Position numbers and translations under genes: made by a program. Under the pieces are notes generated by a model. The model worked only from the letters and a program-made list of their open reading frames with translations. It was not told where the DNA came from and made no database searches. From assembly GCA_028564705.1 (NCBI GenBank), contig JAPXFQ010002384.1, forward strand, positions 1 through 64,000: a DNA stretch of 64,000 bases, read 5' to 3'. Position 1 is the first letter of the stretch. Every line of letters begins with the position of its first letter. This document shows positions 1 through 11,500 of the stretch, one piece after another. This DNA is from Apricaphanius iberus (lineage: Eukaryota > Chordata > Actinopteri > Cyprinodontiformes > Aphaniidae).

Positions 1-1350
1 AGATGATCTCCATTGCTTTGGACTATCCCTGTAACTTCACTGTTCCACTTCTGTCTTTCTCATTTACACACATCTATTCTGCCTTGTTGTGACTAATCTT
101 CATTCCTCTCTTTTCTAATGCATACCTCCACCTCTCTAGCTTTTCCTCCACCTCCACCCTGCTCTCACTGCAGATCACAATATCATCTGCAAACATCAAA
201 GTCCATGGAGACTCCTGTCTAACATCATCCATCAGCCTTTCCATCACTAAAGCAAACAAGAAGGGGCTCAGAGCCGATCCTTAATGCAGTCCTCTGTCAC
301 TCCTACAGCACACCTCACTGCTGTCTCACAGCTCTCATACATATCCTGCACCACTCTAACATACTTCTCTGCCAATCCAGACTGCCTCATGTAAAACCAC
401 ATCTCTTCTCTTAGCCCCCTGTCATACGCGTTCTCCAAATCTACAAAGACACGATGCCGATCCCTCTGAGCCTCTCTGTACTTCTCCATCAGCATCCTTA
501 AAGCAAAAATAGCATCTGTAGGTCTCTTTTCTTGCCATGAAACCGTACTTCTGCTCACACATACTCACATCTGACCAAAGCCTAGCTTCCACCACTCTTT
601 CCCACAGATTCATTGTACGACTCATTAACTTTATTCCTCTGTAGTTACCACAGTTCTGCACATCTTCCTTGTTCTTAAACTTCGGCACTAGAACACTTTT
701 CCTCCATTCCTCAGGCATCTTCTTAGTCTTTAAGGTCTTGATGAAGAACTTAGTCACAAACTCTACTGCCACCTCTACTAAACACTTCCATACCTCCACA
801 GGTATGTCATCAGGACCAGCTGCCTTCCTCATCTTCATCCTCCTCAAAGCTTTCCTCACTTCATCCTTAATAATCTCAGGAACTTCCTGATCCACATCAG
901 CCACCTCTTCTTCTCTACATTCTCTCTGATTTTCCTCATTCATCAGCTCTTCAAATAACTCTTTCCATCTTCCCATCACACTCTTGGCATCTATCAGTAC
1001 ATTTCCATCCCTATCCTTGATCACCCTTACCTGTTGCACATCCTTTCCATCTCTGTCTCTCTGCCTCACCAACCTTTACTAATCATTCTCTCCCTCCTTA
1101 CTATCCAACCTAGCATACAGGTCATCATCCGCCGTTTGTTTGGTCTTTACCACCTCCACCTTCACCATGAGCTGTATCTCTCTGTACTCCTGTCTGCTCA
1201 GTTCCTCCCTGAAAACCTCACAGCACTCTTCGTTTTTCAGTTCCCACCACTTGGTCCTCTGCTCTGTCTTTGTTCTCTTCACCTTCCTCACCATCAGTTT
1301 CGTCCTACAGACCGCCATCCTATGCTGTCTAGCTACACCCACCACTACTT
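1..1350 (-). pseudogene. RTE-like non-LTR retrotransposon, decayed
   Basis: Read on the minus strand, consecutive but frame-shifted pieces give a non-LTR reverse transcriptase. An N-terminal linker (about 1345-1079) is followed by the pre-RT segment with AAGPDDIPVEVWK and NYRGIKLMSRTMNLWERV (about 870-600), palm motif A as FVDLENAYD (about 460), and the catalytic box as [12 protein letters not shown] (about 200). Several frameshifts and stops separate the pieces, so it cannot make a protein. The element runs off the left edge, so its 3' end is not visible. The motif wording is typical of the RTE-like clade that is abundant in teleosts; the clade name is from memory and the exact family is not certain. 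Confidence 0.85.
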
Positions 1351-1494
1351 AACATTCACTCCTCCTTGTGATCACAACGTCTACATCAGATGTAGTCCAC
1401 CTGAGTGCTCCTACCTCCACCCTTATTACTCAAACACTCTGTCCAGACGTTCTACCCCATGCCCCAGTGGTTCTCCCCCTATAGTTCACGGGTT

Positions 1495-1870
1495 AGAAGA
1501 ATAGAATAATCCTTTATTGTCCCACCAGGGAACAATTGGGTTGTAACAACAGAATTTAGGAGTCAAGAAAAAATCTGTAAATTATGGAAATGGTTCTAAA
1601 ACCAGAGTACTGAGCAGTTATTAAACATAAAGTGGCAAACCCAGGCTGTAATGTGCAACAGAGCAGGATACTATAAAGATGTTTAAATAAATAACATTAT
1701 TAAGAAATATGTACAGAATGTGCACTGTACTTAAGTAAATACATAAAATGAAATGTATACTTTTGCATTAACAAAGTAAACGTATCATTTCCAAACGTTA
1801 GCATATATATAAACTGATAAAAAGCTGAATAAAGTTGGTTAATCAGAGCAGATTACAGCAAGGAATGATT
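1495..1870 (-). repeat. Interspersed repeat tail (ACAATAAAGG...)
   Basis: On the minus strand this stretch ends in GGGACAATAAAGGATTATTC followed by ATTCT repeats, a common 3'-tail layout of fish retroposons. The body is AT-rich and not recognised. The outer boundary near 1870 is a guess. Nothing coding is seen between here and the LINE at 2074. Confidence 0.35.
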
Positions 1871-1899
1871 AATTATTCAGCAAAGATGGCTGATCGCCT

Positions 1900-1949
1900 C
1901 CAGAACCAGGTTCTACAGAACCAGAACCTTCTGTAGAACCTGGTTCTGG
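1900..1949. repeat. Perfect 21-bp inverted repeat (hairpin)
   Basis: The left arm at 1900-1920 and the right arm at 1929-1949 are exact reverse complements over all 21 bases, with an 8-base loop (CCAGAACC). The arms are built from the AGAACC/GGTTCT words that recur throughout the window. It lies about 110 bp upstream of the LINE insertion at 2074. Confidence 0.9.
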
Positions 1950-2057
1950 TTCAGGGTGATCATTACCTGAAGCCACCTGCAGGAGGCGTGGTTGTTAGAC
2001 CTGGTGGATGACACCAAACAGAACCAGAACCAGTACCGGGCTGCTTCGTCTCAACCG

Positions 2058-2073
2058 GCTTTGGATCAGAACC
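2058..2073. repeat. Target-site duplication, left copy
   Basis: GCTTTGGATCAGAACC, identical to 3880-3895. It marks the insertion site of the L1-like element. Confidence 0.95.
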
Positions 2074-3879
2074 TGCTAACGACACTACCTTGTTTTTACA
2101 AGATGCCTCTCAAATCCCTGCCGCCTTAAACTTAATTAATCTTTTCTCTGAAGCTTCTGGCCTCCGTCTCAACTTAAATAAATGTGAGCTCATGTCTGTT
2201 AAAGATTCTCCCACTTCAACCATTTGTAATATTCCAGTCAAAAATCAAGTAACTTATCTAGGAATTATAATAACCAAAGACCCTAAACTTAGATGTCCGA
2301 TAAATTTCTCTCCTGTTATTGACAAAACTCAAAGAAAATTAAATGTATGGCTTCAGAGAGACTTGTCTTTAAAAGGCAGGATCCTTCTTTCAAAGGCCGA
2401 GGGTTTATCCAGGCTCTCCTATGCAGCCCAATCTCTTTATATTGATAATCGTACCCTCAAAATGATTGATAAGATGCTATTAGACTTTGTCTGGAAAAGA
2501 AAATGTCACTATATCAAGAAGTCAGTTTTAATCAACTCTACAGAATGTGGTGGCATGAACTATATAGACTTTTCAACCCTCAACAACACTTTTAAAATAA
2601 ACTGGATTAAACATTATTTCTTCAATCCATCCTCTATATGGAATGCCATCCCCTCCTATGTTTTTTCCAAAATAGGTGGCCTGGGGTTTCTCTTGGTCTG
2701 CAGCTATGGCATTTCCAAAATACCTGTAAAGCTGTCAAACTTTCATAGACAAATGTTACTAGCCTGGTCTCTTATTTTTAAGCACAACTTTTCGCCACAT
2801 ACCTGTTATATCTGGAACAATAGAGATATTACATACAAGAGAAAGAGCATCTTTTTTGAAAACTGGTTCAATGACAACATTACTCTAATCATTCAGCTGT
2901 TCAAACCTGATGGACAATTATATAGTTACAATGAATTTATTAAAGATTATCCTGTGCTTATTTCTCCTGCAGAATTTTCTATTGTTGTGGAATCGATTCC
3001 TTCTGGCATCAAAATGCTCCTGAGAAGTTTCTCCCTCTCTGGTCCCATTATCACACATTTAGATCCGTCCCAAACATATGTTGGTAAAATATGCCTCTCT
3101 GTCAGCCAATCTAAGAACAAAAATATTATATGCCTCTGCTCCTCATGTTATGTTCTACTGGAATAGTCTAGTAAACGATATACCTTGGAAGAAGGTTTGG
3201 TCTTTACCATATCGATACTTTCTAACTAATAAGATGAGAGAAATTTCTTTTAAAATTCTGTATAAATATTACCCCTCTAAAATGTTCATTTCACATAGGT
3301 TCAAAAAAGATATCGACACCAGCTGCTCTTTTTGTAACAGTCTTCCTGAAACTCTGGCTCATTTATTCTGGTCTTGTATTCATGTGGAAAAATTTTGGTT
3401 TGAGATTTTAAGACTTTTGCAAACAAACATCCTCCCAAATGCATCTTTCTCTTTCAAAAATGTTATCTTTGGCTTTTATGAACATAATGAAGACAGCAGA
3501 TATTATGCTATTAACCTAATATTCATCCTAGCTAAATTTTACCTTCACAAGTGCAAATACTCCAACTCTAAACCTTTTTTGCCTCTCTTCTTGTCTGATA
3601 TAAAAATATATTTTGTCTCTATTAAAAACTCAAACAACTCCAAAGCCTTTAAAACTGTAAAACTGTTTGAGAAGTATGATGTATGTAATTGGTGATATGC
3701 TTACCAAATGTCTTTTTTTTTCTTTTTCTTTTTAGTGTCCTTCCTGTTATTCCTGATTAATTTACTTGTGCTCCGCTTTTTAAAAAAAAAAGCCCCCATG
3801 TTACTTCTTGTTCTTCAATCCTGTTTTTGTAGTAATTGACTTTTCAATAAAGCTTGACTTATAAAAAAAAAAAAAAAAA
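2074..3879 (+). mobile_element. 5'-truncated L1/Tx1-like LINE with perfect TSD
   Basis: The sequence begins inside the reverse-transcriptase catalytic box (A-N-D-T-T-L-F-L-Q-D at 2075) and runs through the thumb and C-terminal region. The reading frame covers about 2090-3166 and continues from about 3078 to 3695 in another frame, so one frameshift is present. A C-terminal Cys/His knuckle (CSFCNSLPETLAHLFWSC) is as in L1-clade ORF2. The 3' end has AATAAA at 3846 and a poly(A) run to 3879. Identical 16-base target-site duplications (GCTTTGGATCAGAACC) sit at 2058-2073 and 3880-3895. Truncation, tail and perfect duplication together show a recent target-primed insertion. The exact family is not assigned. 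Confidence 0.93.
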
Positions 3880-3895
3880 GCTTTGGATCAGAACC
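3880..3895. repeat. Target-site duplication, right copy
   Basis: GCTTTGGATCAGAACC, immediately after the poly(A) tail of the L1-like element and identical to 2058-2073. Confidence 0.95.
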
Positions 3896-3914
3896 AATCC
3901 GCCCGTTAGAGGGA

Positions 3915-3972
3915 GCCAATCAGCATCTGGATCCGCTGGAGCGACGTGACGTCACGGAAGGCGGGGCTGAGC
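3915..3972 (+). promoter_or_regulatory. Probable TATA-less calpain promoter (CCAAT, CRE, ETS, GC box)
   Basis: A CCAAT box at 3917-3921 is followed by a palindromic cAMP-response element TGACGTCA at 3948-3955, an overlapping ETS-type ACGGAAG at 3955-3961 and a GGCGGGG box. No TATA box is seen. Downstream, a non-coding stretch ends in CAGCAG at 4056, directly before GTGGGT, which would make a 5' UTR exon splicing to the ATG exon at 5539. Promoter role is inferred from motif clustering and position. Confidence 0.55.
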
Positions 3973-4056
3973 GCTGCAGTGAAGCATCCTCAGCATCATC
4001 GGAACCAGAACCGGGAGAACATCCCGACACCGAGCTCCGTGGAGTCAGAACAGCAG
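3965..4056 (+). other. Putative non-coding first exon of the calpain gene
   Basis: The exon would end at CAGCAG|GTGGGT (4056). The matching acceptor is TTCCAG at 5515-5520 or CGCAG at 5521-5525, shortly before the calpain ATG. The transcription start is not defined. The intron between (4057-5520) is AT-rich and holds nothing recognisable. Confidence 0.45.
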
Positions 4057-5538
4057 GTGGGTGACACACCTCCGCTACAGATGCGGTTCGGTTCGGTTCG
4101 GTTCGGCCCGGTTCTGGTCAGCTATTTTCTCCGTTTTTACTTTAAATGATGAAAAGACGTTTTAGCCAATCAGAGGCGTCCTCCTGCAGACAGACAGTTC
4201 TGTTGGTTCTGGTTCCGGATCTTACATTAAACCAGATGCATGCGCAGCTGGGTTCCGGTCCGGTTGGATCTGTGAGACCAGAACCAGTCAGAGAGTCCAG
4301 TATGTTTACTGGGAGCTGATTTATTGGGATTATTTCTGAATCTTGGCTGATAAAATGTATTTCTGATGGACATATGAATTTATTAACATGTTTTCCAGAC
4401 ATTTATGATCTTCTGTCTGCGTCCATTTGGAAAGTGAAGGAGTTTCTGAGCCCATTCATCTGTTAGCAGTTTATCTCTATCATCTATAAATCATATTTTA
4501 TCCAGATTAAGTTCTAATGAACTTTTATTGGCTGCAGATTTGATCTGGGACTAAATACAGAATAATTGAACATTTTCTGTGACTCTATTAAAGCCAGTTG
4601 ATCATCCTGCCTGCAGGGCTGAGAAGTCCTTTTTGATTAATTTCATTATATAAATGTATGTCTGTTTATGTTTTCTGTTACTAAAATGTCCAAATATAAA
4701 CCAGGTATTATTTAGTAGAGAAATGATGGTTCATTTAGGCTGGATGCGTAAATCTGCTGTTCTGGATTTGATGAAACTTGTTAATAAACATGCTCCTATG
4801 AGGAAAAGTCCTGGTTCTCCCCAGAATGATCAGAAGCTATAACTCTGCATCTCTCCTCTGATTGGGCCGCTTATCAAAAAGGTCAAATCAGAATATTATT
4901 AATGTGTTGAGAGCTAAATAACCTGCAGACATTTGGACAGTGATTAAGTCCTAATCTGTAAATAAAAGTTCTCATGCTTTTCCTACTTTTGTTCTGAACT
5001 ATTCGGTCCCAGTGTGTGGAAGAAGTGAGATGTTAAACTGTTTTAAGAAGCTTCTTATTTCATCATCTGGGTCTGTATTTGACTGGGGAAGATTTGCCTC
5101 ATACTTTTTAAAATGACAGCTGATTTTGTTGCACAGCCTCTTACTGTCTGTTTTCATCTTTCTATCCAAAACCATAAAATACCTTCAGCTTGGAAATCTA
5201 CCGGCATGATTAGGGACCAATATCAGATGTGTGTGCTGCTGAACATGTTAGATATTAAAAGAGTTTCTATTCTCCAATAAACATGTTTCTCAGAGAGCCA
5301 ATATGTTTATATATTTGTGTTATTAATCATGCTGAGATATTTTCTGTGAACAAACTTATAAGTAAATAATTATAATAAACCTACAATCAGTGGGAAGAAT
5401 TCAACCATGGGATTAAAGTTCTGAGTGGACAGAACTCAGGAGGTTCTGGACTGGTTCTGATCTGCTGTGAGACATGTGAGGTGGTTCTGATCCAGTTCTT
5501 CTCTTTGGTTCTGGTTCCAGCGCAGGTTTGGGATCAGG

Positions 5539-8500
5539 ATGTTCAGCAGCGTTTCGGGTCGGATCCAACACGACCGGGACCGGGCCGGGGGCTTGGGCTC
5601 GGATCGGCAGGCGGTCCGGTACCTGAACCAGGACTTCCAGGCTCTAAAGGAGGAATGTCTGCAGAACAGAACCCTCTTCCAGGACCCAATGTTCCCAGCA
5701 GAACCCGCCTCGCTGGGCTTCAAGGAACTGGGCCCGCTCAGCGCCAAGACCAGAGGAGTGGAGTGGAAGAGACCCACGGTAAGAACCAGAACCAGAACCG
5801 TGGATGATGTCATCAAACTGCTGCTGAGGATGCCTGTCTCTGATTGGCTGTTCAGGAGCTGTCAGCTGACCCTCAGTTCATTGTGGGCGGAGCCACCAGG
5901 ACGGACATCTGCCAGGGGGCGCTGGGTGAGTCCGTCCGCAGGGTTACCATGGCAACCACCTGGGTGGCAGGATGCCATGGCAACCTGAGATGGGGATCCG
6001 GAACCAGAACCAGAGCAGGTTCTGTCTGCAGAGTCAGAACCCTTCAGGTCCGTTTAAAGTCCAAAGCCTGCTGACTGGTTCCGGATCATCCAGAACCGGA
6101 CTGGGTAAACATGGAGAACCTTCCTGATAGATCTATTAGGAACTCTCCAGATCCAGTTCTTGTTTCCTGTGATCTAGAACCTCCGGGATACACTGGTTCT
6201 GATCCACAAAAATGCAAAATGGATCCGTTTCTGATGGCGGTTTGTGAATTCCAGTTAGTGTCGAACAGCCGTGGAGGCGGGACCAAGCTGCTTCTGAATC
6301 CGGCAGAGCTGAGCGGGTTCTCCAGAACCAGAACATCGTGAATGGGGAGCTTTAATGGCGCGCCCCAAACATCTGTTTGGACCAACCAAATTGGGCTTAC
6401 AATGATTGAACAACAGTAACGCCAAACAAAGATGGCTGCCACTGGAGAACTGAGATGTGCAGATTCTGCCATCGAGTCTGTTCTAGAAGATACCGACAGC
6501 GCATTCATTTTAAAAGAGGAACAGATAACGTCCGTCACACCATATGTCGCTCTGATTGGTTATAGGTCTATCCAATCCAGTGCAGATGCATTTTTTCCCT
6601 GGTTTGGTTAAAACACGCCCCATAATCACAGCCCAATGGAGCAGAATCCCACTCTGATTAGAAGTGAGTATGGCTACGTCAGGCTAGCGTTTCAAGCTTC
6701 AAAGTGCAAAAATCCAGCTACGCAGAAGTTCACCTAGCTGAGATTTTTACCAACTTGACACAGTGTGTCAACCAATCAGAGCGTCTCACTGTAGTGGCGT
6801 CTCCCGACATCATCGTTGTCTAGCCAACCACGATCCGTGAGTGTTTAAAACATGCGCCAAGGAAAAGCCCCGCCTACCAGCTTTGCTTGCTGCAGCTTTA
6901 TAACTGTACAGGCGTCAAACTAGTTTCTTTGTGAGGGTTGTTTGAGGCTCCTCCCCTTCCTGTCCGCCCATGGGTACCCTGGCCGAATAAATCATTTATG
7001 GAAGTTAATAGAGCAATAAAAGTTATTGTCTTACGTCCTGAATCACTCATATGTTTGTCAAGTGATGTGTAATTTATTTTTATTGTAAAAATTCGCAGTT
7101 CAAATACCTACAAATCAGAAGTCACACATATGACGTCAGGGAGCTAACGCTAGCTAGCACTAGCTAGCATTAAAACCCACCCAGAGAGCTTGTAGAGCTT
7201 CTCCTCCATGTTGGCTCTCACTGACTGACTGTTTCTCCCCCAGCATGGCTGCTATATTTCTCCATGTTTAATGATCATTCCTTCATTCTGGAGGAAGGAG
7301 GTAAACCTGTCTAAACTCACGGCCATTTTCCTTCTTCTTCTTCTTCTTCAGATGTAGTCCGCTAAGTGTTTTCTCTGCATCAAAATACCTAAAAAATTCA
7401 CAGACATCAACTCTTCTGTTGATTCTCATTCTTGTTTTGGTGGTAGGGGACCCACAGACAGGAAGTAGAGGGGCGGGGCTTAGCCTGCCCTTAGCTCTGG
7501 TTAGGCCGTTGCTAGGCAACTATCCCAGGGTGTAGGGTTGGGAACAATACATATTAATTATTAATTTAAAAGTATTCCTCCATTTGATTCCAGTCTGCTC
7601 TGCTATCTATTAGCTGCTGGTAAAGATAATATCTTTCATCAATCAATAACAGGTGAAAGCTACAGCTTCATGTTCTGTCTCGTTTCTCAGCTCGGAAAGC
7701 CTCCTTCAGGCTGTTTGCTGGGAAGAATCCTTCCATAGAGATGAAGATAAGGACCATTTAGTTTCTGTTTTAACATATTTATTTCTACGCTACAGGAAGC
7801 CCTGATGGACCAGCTCTCTCCTCGTCTGCCTGTGTGCGATATATCGGTTTATGCTAGCCAAAATAAATAACAGAGTCCATTAATCTCCAGCATTGTGGCT
7901 GCCTTTGCTTTTAATTACTAATCACTAAACAGAACTAATATTGAAATAAGTTTCTTACTACATATCGTAGCACAAAGAACAATGCTGGCGTTATTAATAA
8001 TATACTAATTGGTCCAGTTCTCCCACTTAGAGGCCTGTAGTTTTTATCAAAGGTGTACCTTAACTATGAGACAAAGTGAGAAAAAAATGTGTCTGAAATA
8101 CTTAGAGAATTTATTTGTAATTACTAAAACAAAAGTTCATCACAATCTTATTATATCTCAAAACATTAAACAATCTTTGTTGGTAAAAACTGAAAAGTAA
8201 ATGAGGATTTCTTCACAGCTTTTAAATTCCACCTTTCGTGGGTTTTATAAGCTGGAAACCCAAATTATGTGCAAATAAACAACTAAATACTTGAAATTGT
8301 TTTTTTTTTATTGATTTATTGAAATAAATAAACTCTTTCATGACGTCTGCATGTATGCTAGGAGCACAGCTGGAGGTCAGATCTGCTGTGATAAAAATAA
8401 TCAACATTCAGGTTTTTCATGGTTCCAGTTTTCCCAGCATGCACTGGGAGAGGCCCTACCTGTCCAACAGGTGGAGCCAGGCGTTGGCTGCAGCTCTTAA

Positions 8501-11500
8501 GAACAAGGACGGACACAACCAGACTGACGACTTCCAGGAACCACAGCAGGTGTGCTGGATGCTCTGAGGGGGCGTGGCCTCTCTGTGTTTGTTTGGAAGC
8601 TCCAGGTGAGGCTGTTAACACACCTGACTCAGGTGATGATGATGTCAGTCTCAGGTCCCTGAGGGGGGCGGAGCTACAGACTCAGTCAGGAGGAAGCCTC
8701 CTCCTCCTTTCTGCTGCTTTGGCTCCACCTGCTGGACGGTCCTGTGGAGAACATCGACAACGCTTCATGAAAGGTTATCAGGCTTCAGCGAACAGCGACT
8801 CTGCGTTTTAATAATTCATATTTCCCTCTAATCATAAATGATGCATCAGTGTTCTGTCTGCTGGAGCCACTCTGACCAAAACACTGATGACCCATTTATT
8901 ATACATGCACTTCCTGTTCATCTGAAGCCTGAGGAGGCCAGGTAAACAGCAGTAAACATCTCAGAAAGATGACATTCCAGAGGGTTCCTGAAGGCAGCAC
9001 CCATCGATCAAACTGATGATGATGATGATGATGGAGGGTCCATTAGAGGAAAACATCTGCTGCCTTCAGCTGCATGTTAATGAGACCATCCGGCTGATGG
9101 AGTCTGTCTGCAGCAGGAACGCTTACTGGAACATCATCATCATCATCATGTGATGTAGGCTCTATCCAGCATCAGACTATAAGCTGCTGCCTACAGCTTC
9201 ACCAGAACCAGAACCAATAAATTAGCCCAGAGCCCGGCCCAACAGCTATTATTAGAATACATAACAACACATGATGCTTAATAGACAAAACAAACTTTAA
9301 TATAAGGCACATGTAAAACAAAGGCACAGAAATAAATCATTTTTCTACTATAATAATTAGATATGGTAAATGGTAGCTTCCCAAAGCAAATGCACTATAG
9401 CTTACTCAGGTAGCTATATATTAGACATAATAGATACTATATACATCAATGAGTCTCAATTCATTTAACATCAGATGACCACTGTGGTTCAGATAATGAT
9501 TTATTAAAAAGAAAGAAAAGTATTTCTTTTTGCCCCCCTTCCCTGTTAGCACACTACCTGGCCCCCTAGATCAACTCTGCTAGATCCGCCACTGCACTGT
9601 TACCAGCTGCAGCTACGTAGAAAAGGATCCTGTTATTTATCTCTCAGAAACAGCTCATTCATGTCACCTAACATATAACTCTGTTTCACCTCTTCAGCTC
9701 TGATTATCCACTAAGGACTCTCCTGGTTTCCTCTTCATGTTTCCCTCTCACCAGATATCCAAACCTACATCATGATCAGCAGCTTTTCCAGCTGCAGCTC
9801 CAACAAACATCAGCTGATTGTAGAAAGTAATATTAAATACATTCTAACAGCATCTTATCATGCAGCTCTGACCACCACCAGTAGCTCAAAGGTAAAGTGT
9901 CTTGCCCAAGGACACAACGACTGAGCAGGGAGTCAAACCAGTAACCCACAGATACAGGACAACTTCCTGCCACCTGAGCCACAGTTAATGACCACAATGT
10001 TGAGATACTTGATGCTGACCTACAAACCGGTTATTCCATGAACAAAATAGGCAATACAACATTTTAGTAAAGTAATGAAATTAAATACACATGTCTAATT
10101 TAAATAACGTTAAACAACTTAGCTATTATAATGCGCTCACCACAAAGTTCTTTCCTGAAAGCTGACATAACGTTTTAAGATTATTTTTGTTTTGGGGTTT
10201 TTTAAACCCACCATCCACTCATTCCTGCTGGGTAGAGGAATGTGTCCTCAGCAATATTTATGATTGAAAGATTTGGCTAAACCACTTTTAAATCATAATA
10301 AAGATAATTATTATTAATATTACCGATCAAACTTCTAAGCGTTCTCCCCACAAAATCTTTGTTTGATCAGTATAAGAACTTACTCAAATTAACTATTCAA
10401 CTAGTCATTTTTCTCTATAGTGACCTCTATAGTGACCTCTACAGTGACCTATATAGTGAACACTATAGTGAACTCTATAGTAACCTACATAGTGACCTCT
10501 ATAGTAACCTATTTAGTGACCTATACAGTACCCTATATGGTAACCTGTATAGTAACCTATATAGTACCCTATATAGTAACCTATATAGGGCACTATATAG
10601 TGAACCTTATAGTAACCTATATAGTGACCTCTATAGTAACCTATATAGTGCCCTCTTTTGTGAACTCTATAGTAACCTATATAATGACCTCTAAAGTAAC
10701 CTATTTAGTACCCTATATAGTAACCTACATAGTGACCTCTATAGTAACTTATTTAGTGACCTATACAGTACCCTGTATAGTAACCTATATAGTACCCTAT
10801 ATAGTAACCTACATAGTGACATCTATAGTAACCTATTTTGTGACCTATACAGTACCCTGTATAGTAACCTATATAGTAACCTACATAGTGACATCTATAG
10901 TAACCTATTTAGTGACCTATACAGTACCCTGTATAGTAACCTATATAGTAACCTACATAGTGACCTCTATAGTAACCTATTTAGTGACCTATACAGTAAC
11001 CTATATGGTAACCTGTATAGTAACCTATATGGTGACCTATATAGTGACCGCTATAGTGAACCTTATAGTAACCTACATAGTGACCTCTATTGTGACCTAT
11101 ATAGTGCCCTCTATTGTGAACTCTATAGGAACCTATATAGTGACCGCTAAAGTAACCTATTTAGTGACCTATACAGTACCCTGTATAGTAACCTATATAG
11201 TAACCTACATAGTGACCTCTATAGTGACCTATTTAGTGACCTATACAGTACCCTATATGGTGACCTGTATAGTAACCTATATAGTACCCTATATAGTAAC
11301 CTATATAGGGCACTATATAGTGAACCTTATAGTAACCTATATAGTGACCTCTATAGTAACTTATATAGTGACCTCTATAGTAACCTATATGGTGACCTAT
11401 ATAGTGAACCTTATAGTAACCTACATAGTGACCTCTATAGTAACCTATTTAGTGACCTATACAGTACCCTGTATAGTAACCTATATAGTACCCTATATAG

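Noticed and set aside
5481..5807. Alternative plus-strand frame of 108 codons overlapping calpain exon 1
   Set aside because: Different frame from the conserved calpain N-terminus, no motif, and it ends inside the first intron.
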